A DNA stretch of 64,000 nt from Anastrepha obliqua (Eukaryota > Arthropoda > Insecta > Diptera > Tephritidae). The notes below the pieces were generated by a model. That model was not told the origin of the DNA and ran no database searches. It saw only the letters and a program-made list of their open reading frames with translations. The DNA lies in contig NC_072892.1 in NCBI RefSeq assembly GCF_027943255.1, forward strand, positions 32,077,792 through 32,141,791. Direction: 5' to 3'. Both the position numbers and the translations under genes were made by a program. Within the stretch, counting starts at the first letter, position 1. The number at the start of each line of letters is the position of its first letter. This document shows positions 49,401 to 58,400 of this stretch, in pieces.

Positions 49401-52400
49401 AACTCATGCACTAGTTGCAAGTGCGCACTTAATCTTACAGATACTATACATATCGACGCCTTTCTGTGTTAACCTAGTATCTACAAAATCATAATTTTCA
49501 GTAAATCGATAAAAATGTTTAGAGTTACTTAACTTCTATGAAAAGTTATAACTTATTTGATACGATACTTATAGTAGATACGAGGTTTTTGAATTCGAAC
49601 ATGTAGATACGAAAAAAATCGAAACGCTCTGAAAAAAATTCTATAATCATTATGAACATTGTACGAGTATGTTTTTTGTTTTACGTAACAGGAGTGCTAA
49701 GGAGTGTTTTTCACTAAAAATCTCAATTTCGAAAAAAAATGAAGTTACGAGGTTAACACAGAAAGGGGACGATATATTGATATTGAATACAGAAAAAATG
49801 TAAATGCACGTGGACGCATTGTTGGTGACTGAGTCAACTACCCAAATTTTGCTAGTTCTGCTTTGGTTAGCGACAGTCAAATTAGCGTTGAAGCTCATAA
49901 AGGTAACTTCGCAAGTCATCTATGTATCATAGTTCGTTTGCATAGGTAATACATATTTACACAATTTGTTTTCGCAAATTAGTCCGCTAGTAAACAAAGC
50001 ACTTAAAATAAAAAGAAGCGAAATCGCAGCTAACACATACTATACATAGTTTTTTCTAACCGCAGAGGGCGCAAATTAATAAAATTTGTATACGCATCTT
50101 CTTCGTTTACATTCATGTGTGGTAAGTATTAATGAATTCGTACGCCCCCCGTTAATCAAAAGCTAAATATGTATAGGTATGGAAATATTCCCAACCGCTG
50201 TTGATAGCGATTTTGAATTTAAGGTTCTTTATTACTAGTAACGTATAGCAATCTGCGTATGTAGGTATGAGTAGAATATAAAATAAATAAAAATAAAAAA
50301 CATAAATGGGCCCAGATTTACATAGTCATGTATGTATAAGTCCATGTACATATGAGCTCAGATGACGACGATTCTTCTACAGTCATCGACCTTTAAAATA
50401 TTGCTTTTTTTCAATCAAAATCTGAATGCACAAATATATACAAACACACACACCTACATATGCTCACGGTTTTTTGATGACCATATCACAACAGTGTTAC
50501 TCCTTCTCAGTAAATATAAGTAAATATATACATATATAAATACCTCTGTATATATTTATGTACATAGTTACACATAGGCCAGTGAAAACAATTTGAAGTC
50601 GAAATTAATTTTTTAGGTAACCGTATGCTTGGAGATATAAAAAATCTGTCAATACTTTAATTAATAAAAAAATCTTTAATTAACAAAAAAAAAAAAAATA
50701 ATAAATCGGTTTCGTGAAAAAGTTCAGAGAATTATTTATTGATGATGGTACGAGTAGAAAAGTGTTTTGTGCTTTAGTTCTTCTACATCCATCGCAGTTC
50801 TAGTTCCAGTAAGAAAGAGTACATATGCCTCTTCTATTCGCCACTTTTCTGCTCGCTATCTCTCTGCTCGGTTAAATTGACGAACAATTTGCATGTGAAA
50901 GCAACAACAAAGTTATCGAGCAAGATCTGCTGCTAGCGAGTTATCGCTCATAAAACTAGTATAACATACTGCCTTACAAAAAAATGTAATTAAAGGCAGC
51001 TCTATTGCAGCGCTGCCAAGATATGCTCATTAATACCAGTTGCTTCATCTATTCGCCACTTGCTAACGCTTGGCGAAAAAGAAGAGGCCTAGTATTAATA
51101 ACAAAGTGTCACAAGATTCTACGTATTTGATGAAACTAAAAGCTGCCTACACCACACCCCCCATAATAAAATTCCAAAGGAATTTTAGGAAGGAAATAGA
51201 TCTAGTTGGTTTTAAACTTATTTATCACTACTACTACTATTAAAACTTGCTGTTTTTGAACTACCCTGTATACAAGATAAAATTTAGTAAACAAAAGTTG
51301 TGATACCTAACTGGTTTTGGCTCGTAGAACTCAGTTTTGGTACATGATGGAAAGAATAATGAGGTGGCGCCTATCGTGGTCCCGTTACTTTGCTCTCAGT
51401 GAATTTGACAATGAGTTACGTGATTTTAGCACCAGTATGGGCAGATTACCATTTTCGTAACTTGATTTAGCTTTTTGTTTTTTGTTATTTAGTCTCAGAG
51501 TTTTAGTTCTTTCTTCATGACATTTTTTTAGCCTGCTCTAATTAAAATGTAATGTTTATAATTTTGTAAGATATATATTACATTTTTTAATAATTAGTTA
51601 AATAATTCACTCAGTTTTATTTAGCTTTACTTTTTTTTTAACATCTGGTGGCATTGCCCGCGATTGCAGGTGTTGTTGGTGTTCTTCTGCTTTCGGCAGT
51701 CAAATCTCTCTCTCGCAATCTTGCAGTGCTGCCTAGCTTTCGATATAAAAACGCACTAAAATGCCCATTTAAAGATAATAAAATAACAAATTTTTATTGA
51801 ATCACTTAAAGAACTTTGTATGCGTGACAAATTGTGAATTAGAATGTGCGTTTTTTTTTTAATAAATGTGTTATGGTTATGTACAATTTAATTTATGAGT
51901 GTTTTTTTTGTTAAGCGAGACTATTTTGTTAAGGGAACGACTTATTTGCTATATTTGAGGTTATATAACTAAATAAGGTACTCTTTTTGTAAAAATGTCA
52001 GTATGGTTTCTTTAGTATTTTCTGGTATTTTGTGGCTTATTTTTACAATGAATACACCTCTTCATGTCCTATGTCCCACTAAGGATTGAGGACCGGACGA
52101 AACGATTACACCTTTATGATTTTAATCCGCATTCAGTAAATTCAAACGCCTTTTAAAATGTGTAAAAAGGTTTTAAATCTTAAGAAGAGTTGAGAGAGGG
52201 ACATTTAATATTCTTGCATAACCTTAAAAGGAGCAAAAAATTAAATTCACACTTTCAAAATATCAAATTTTATATTATAAGAACCAACTAATTTTCATTA
52301 GCACTAAAATCTGTCTGCCCGTTTTTAACCTTCTTTTGTATAATAATACAGTTTTTTTTAACTTAAATTTCGGTAGCTTTAAATTAAAAAAAAAGAGAAA

Positions 52401-55400
52401 CAAACACGAAACTTCAAAATTTTCGCATTTTCGGTATAAAAAAGCACTAAATTTATTGCGAAGAGCAAATGGTTGGCAATACTGCACAACTCGGAAAAAC
52501 GTGACGTCACGCACTCTCTGATGGGCGCAATCTTCTTTCTATCATTCTTGGTTTTGGTATTTATGTTTACCTAAAGCCTACGATAGGTGGCGAGTCGTGC
52601 AATTTTTATTATTATTACATTTACACTTATAAAAATATTATTCTAGCTATTGTGATGCACTTTTTGCGTGAGAGATCTTTGTGATAGTTTGATCGTTCGC
52701 ATCTGAAGTTGCGGGCCCTTAAGAAACAGGTTAGCTATCTCTTAATGTTCTCAGATACGATCTATGGAAGTTTGTCATGACAGTGGTTAAGCAAGGGTTC
52801 TCCGCTACGAGTGGGATGTTAAAAGTTTGTTTCGCAGATTTGTTCGCTAGCTCATTGCCTGTTATTTCCATCTGACCTGGTATTAGTTTAATTTCCTTTT
52901 GCCCATTTATTCTTCCCATTGAATATCGGTGCGCTTCAGTGTTTATACATATTTATTAGTGATTTTAACACACTCAAGCTGTTCGAGAATATGACGGCCC
53001 GTTTCTTGATTTTGGCCGCGTGGGGAACGTCAAAATTATTTGCTGCTAGTGCGGAATTGAAAATACCAGCTTTTGGTGGAAGGAGAGCTTGATGGATTGC
53101 TTGGAAGATTCCGCCCATACGTTGTTCTACAACAACATAAGACGGTGATTTTTCGAGTAAAGAGTATCAGCTTTACAGTTTGCTTCTCGTGAGGTGTTAT
53201 TTTTGTTGAAAGTATTCAGTGAGATATCTACTGAAATGTTTTTGTTTGTCGTAAATGTGTCTGGTGGTTTAGGTGGTATTTGCGTAGGCGTGTCCAGTAG
53301 ATATTTAGATATAGCCGCAATGCTGCAGGTGCTTCTATAGCTTTAACTGACCGGGTTTCGGTTAGTTATGCGCTTCCAAAAGTCATTATGTAGAGGATGC
53401 GACACCGTTGTGATTGATTTTGCCGCCAGCTTTGGGGATCGACTTTGGAATAGCCATCGAAATTCGTTGTAGCGTGCTTCGACTCTTACAGCTTCTGCTG
53501 GTGTTGCCATTAGTAACCCAGATGCTGTTCTAAAACAATGATTAAACGCTGTATTTATTTTGTTTTTATTCCGTAGAGACTTATACAGTGTTGCGTTACT
53601 CCTTCAGTTAGTGACTGGCATATGTCAAGTGCTGTTTCGATATGAGGACCCTTTGCGATTTTTATTTTTTTTTTCGTTGAAAAATAGTTGAGAAACCGAT
53701 TGTTTGATGACTTTTTCATTGTAAAACTTTCGTTCGATATTCTTCCAAATTTCTCAGAAATAAGTAGCTTGCATGCCTGTAAGGGTATACCTAACATATA
53801 CCATTGTCTAGGCAGTTTGTTGCCAAGTCTCTCAGTTCATCTGCCTCACAATTTAGCTGGATATCACGTTTACTTTAAGGGGGAGGTAGGGTTTAGCGCT
53901 AAAAAAAAAAACACTTTTTTTGTGAATTTTTTACAGAAATATGGCTTAAGATACTTTAATAAAATCAGTTACATGTTATTGTACATCTTTTCAATAAGTT
54001 TTTAAAAAATATTAATAATAAAATATTGACAAATAAGCCCATGACAGAGTTTTTTTGGAGATATGTTTTTCGAGAGGTGCTCTGCGGTGCCAATCGGCAT
54101 TCATCGTAGAATCATCTGAAACTAAAAAAGTCGAATTTTTCAGTTAAAGTATGACGTAATGCTCCCCCCTACATTAATAAAAATTTTTTTTTTTCATTTT
54201 TGTAGTTTTGGTGGCAAAAAAACGTAAAACGAGCATTTTTGGCGAAAAATTTCGCCATATTTGTAAGTGAAAAACAACCTTAAAAAACAAAAAATAAAAA
54301 AAAAACAGTGTAGGGGGGAGGTATTTTTGATTTAGAAAACGTGTGCCAAATTTGAAAAGAATCGGTTGAATAGTTTCGGAGTTGTGATTGGCACCGACTT
54401 TTAAGAAGTCGTTTCGGGAAAAACGCGTTTGAAAAAATGACTCTGAGAAATTATCGATGCTCCGCATTTGAGGTAGAGTGCCTACAAAGGCTATAACTTT
54501 GAGAGTTCTGCTCCGATCCACTTAAAATTTTGACACAACATTCTTGAAATGATTTACTATAAGATGAGTGAAGAAAAAAAATTTCGATTTTGTGACCCTA
54601 CCCCCCCCTTAAGGTGAAATGCCTCAAGCATCTTGTTAAGAGATGTGCGGCTTTGTGGTTGGTTTACAGGTTGCTGACTGTTTCGTGAGGTATTTCATCG
54701 CTGCTTGGCTACCAGTGAAAATGTAGATATTATCTCCAGATATCGCATCACACTATATCAGTATCACGGGCTTAATTATCGCAATAGTCGAGAAGTTGAA
54801 AGCCGAACGAGATCCCCATCAAATATACCTCCGCTCAGCTTACTCTCGAGCTTTGAGTTATCTATGCACACATGGGTGGACTCGCCCCGCCCTACAACGT
54901 CTCGGTCCTGCTCTTCGCTTAAGAGGTAGGAGGGTCGTTCTGGTGGTAGCTATAGGCGGGAGCACATCGTCCACTGGCCCTGGAACTATCGATCTGCCTG
55001 TTGATCTACTGGTAGCAGGTTTAGTGTGGCAGTTATTTATTTTGCTGGCCTTTGAACCTTGTCAGCCCTCCTCAAAGGCGTTCCATTACACTACAATGCC
55101 ATTGTAAAGAAGAACATAAAAAAGGTTGGTTGGTTGGTTGGTTGGTTGGTTAGAGTGGTGATTCATCCAGAATCCAACTAGCGCTTCCGCACCATTTTGT
55201 TGCCACATCCTCGTTACCAAATTGTTTAACAGTTATTTACAGCAGGACTATATCCAGTCTGTGCGGTTTAGGAACCTTATTAGGTTGTTGACGTCTAAGC
55301 CAGACAGTTGCTCGAGACACTCGAACAGCGGTTTGCCCAGGGTTAACATTTTGTCCTTCCATAGGGCAGGGCATTCACAGAGGAAATGGAAGATTGTTTC

Positions 55401-58400
55401 TTTTTTCTCCGGTTGTTTACAACTATGACAGTATGTGTTGTGAGGGATGCCCATTTCGGCGGCTTGTTTTCCGATAGACCAGAAGCCAGTTATGACTGCC
55501 GTAAGTCTACAGGTGTCCCGTCGTTTCATGTTTATTAATGTCGACGATTGCTTGAGGTTGTAGGTGGGCCATAACGTTCTGCTGATTTTGCATTTCGTCT
55601 GGTCTCTCCATCTACAATCTGCAATTCGAAGGTATTTTAGGGAAATGGCATTCTTGACCGCACCTAGTGGAGTGAATACTGGTACTGCAAGAGTGCTATT
55701 CATGGCAGATCCACCTCTTGCCAGTTCATCAGCTTTTTCGTTACCTTCTATGTTCCGGTGTCTCGGGACCCAAATTAAGGTTACTCTATGGTTTTCACTC
55801 AAGTTGGTGAGGGGCTATTCCTACTTTGCTCCACCACTTTAGAGGTTATTATAGTCGCGTCCAGCGCCTGGATTGCAGCTTGGCTATCCGAAAGATCTGT
55901 GTTTCAGATTTTTCTGGAAGAAGGATCGCACAGATAGTTGAGAACTTCGCTAAATTTGGTGTGTCTGCGCTATTACCGCGGTGGCCCGCTTCCTCTTGCT
56001 GGCGCCACTGACGCAATGTGTAACTGTTTGTTTTTGCTTGTTTTAGCAGCCACAGTGCAAATAATGCGCTGACTATTGTGCGGGAGTCAGGATGAAAAGG
56101 ATCAGTTTTTGGGTTTAAGGAATGAGATTTGTTTTTTTTTTTTTAGAAACAGGGAAAGCAGGTAAATTTGGAAAAGTGCGAGGACTGTGCTTTACGAGGG
56201 ATTCGAACCCACAACCTCTAGGATGCCAGGCTAGCGCACTTACGCTGGACTACCGAGGCCGTCCGATTCTTACTACTTTCTAAATAAAACTACACGTTTT
56301 CTTAATTCATTTGGCTCCTTAATTTCATTTATGTCGCTCGATTCCATTTTATACGCACGTCCATTATGCCATTTGAAGGTATTAACCAAGTGCGTATTAT
56401 TCGTTTTGGGCTCTCCTGAGCTGTGACTTATAAATTTCTATAACCTTCAATATATTAAATGATTATTTTATTATCATTTAGTTAGATCGCTAAAATATTT
56501 TTTCAATATTTTTATATTTTTTCTCATTGCAGAAACGCTAGGCAACGATTTGAGCTCATTATGGGAAGAAGAATTGAAGCGCAAGTCCACATCCAAGAGC
56601 GGCCCTAGTCTGCTGAGAGTCACAACCCGTGTTTTCGGTTGTCGTTTTGCACTCTTAGGTCTCGTACTACTTGTACTGGAATTGGGTTTAAGGTAAATGA
56701 ATATACGAACAAGCATTTTTTTTACTCCTGACAATTAATTCTGGTCAACTTTCTTATAGAGCATTGCAGCCCTTATTTCTGCTGGGACTGATCGCCTACT
56801 ACTCACAAGGTGGCGACAACATTAACACCGCATATCTGTATGCAGCAGGGGTCATATTCTGCAGTGCTGTAAATGTGTTCATAATGCATCCGTACATGTT
56901 GGGCACCATGCACACGGGCATGAAGATACGAGTGGCCATGTGCAGTATGATTTATCGGAAGGCGCTGCGTTTGAGTCGAACGGCCTTGGGCGAGACAACA
57001 GCCGGCCAGGTGGTGAATTTGATATCGAACGATGTGGGCCGCTTAGATTTAGCAATGATATTTGTGCATTACCTTTGGATAGGTCCACTGGAAACGATCT
57101 TTATCACTTATTTGATGTCTATAGAGGTGAGTTTACAGTGCGATACAAATGTATTTGAACACTTAAACTTACTAAACTCTTAAACTTCATCGTTTTGCAA
57201 ACATAGATTGGTGTTGCGGCGTCTTTCGGTGTCGCCTTCATGTTGCTGTTTATTCCACTTCAAGGTTGGTTGGGCAAGAAGACGTCAGTGTTACGCTTGC
57301 GTACCGCTTTGCGCACAGATGAGCGCGTCCGTATGATGAATGAAATTATCTCGGGCATACAGGTGATCAAAATGTACGCGTGGGAGATACCATTCGGCAA
57401 GATGGTAGCCTATGCACGCAAAAAGGAAATCAACGCTATACGAAAAGTGTCGTATATACGTGGCGTGCTGTTGTCGTTCATCATGTTTCTGACGCGCGTT
57501 TCCGTCTTTCTTAGTTTGGTCGGTTATGTGTTGTTGCAAAAGGTGCTGACGCCGGAGAAGGCTTTCGTCATCACGGCATATTATAACATTTTGCGTAGCA
57601 CCATGACGGTCTTCTTTCCACAAGGTATTGTACAAGTTTTTTTGCTTTTTAGAGATACTTAAGGACTTAATCACATTTTATATTTATTTTCCACTTTTGT
57701 AGGTATTTCGCAAGTGGCCGAGGCTATAGTATCCATTAAGCGTATACAAAAGTTTATGCTGTATGAAGAGACTGACATCGTCGACAAGTCCTCTGATAAT
57801 CCCAACTATCCTGGCAGTAATCAATCCACTGTGCTTAAGGACGATGAAAAGGCGCTGAATGGTAATGAGATTGAAAAGGCATTTGCCTCCAATGGACATG
57901 CCACATTGTCGGAGGCCGGTATTATATTGAGCAACGTGAAGGCCAAATGGGATCGCAACGCGGCCGAATATACCTTGGACAATGTGAATTTGCGTGTGCA
58001 GCCAGGCACACTGGTTGCCATCATTGGACCGGTGGGTTCGGGCAAATCGAGGTTAGCTGAACTTCCATTAAATACGTTGAATTAATCTGATTAAATGTTC
58101 ACTTCTTAGTGTAGTACAAAGCATTCTCGGCGAATTGCGCCCCGAGTCGGGCACCATTGAAGTGAACGGCACTTTCTCCTATGCCTCGCAAGAACCTTGG
58201 CTCTTCACCGGCACCGTACGTCAGAATATACTCTTCGGCCAACCGATGAATCGCCGTCGCTATCAGCAAGTGGTGAAAAAGTGCGCGCTGGAACGTGACT
58301 TTGAACTACTGCCATATGGTGACAAGACTATAGTGGGTGAGCGTGGCGCATCGCTTTCTGGTGGTCAGAAGGCGCGTATAAGTTTGGCGCGTGCTGTCTA

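Noticed and set aside
54174..54521. 115-residue minus-strand frame in E5
   Set aside because: It lies inside a MITE-like element with TIRs, is very rich in Phe and Lys from A/T runs, and has no counterpart in E1-E4 or E6.
56197..56262. tRNA gene on the minus strand
   Set aside because: The B box and a D-arm-like part exist, but the 5' and 3' ends do not pair and a poly(A) tail follows; it is a SINE.
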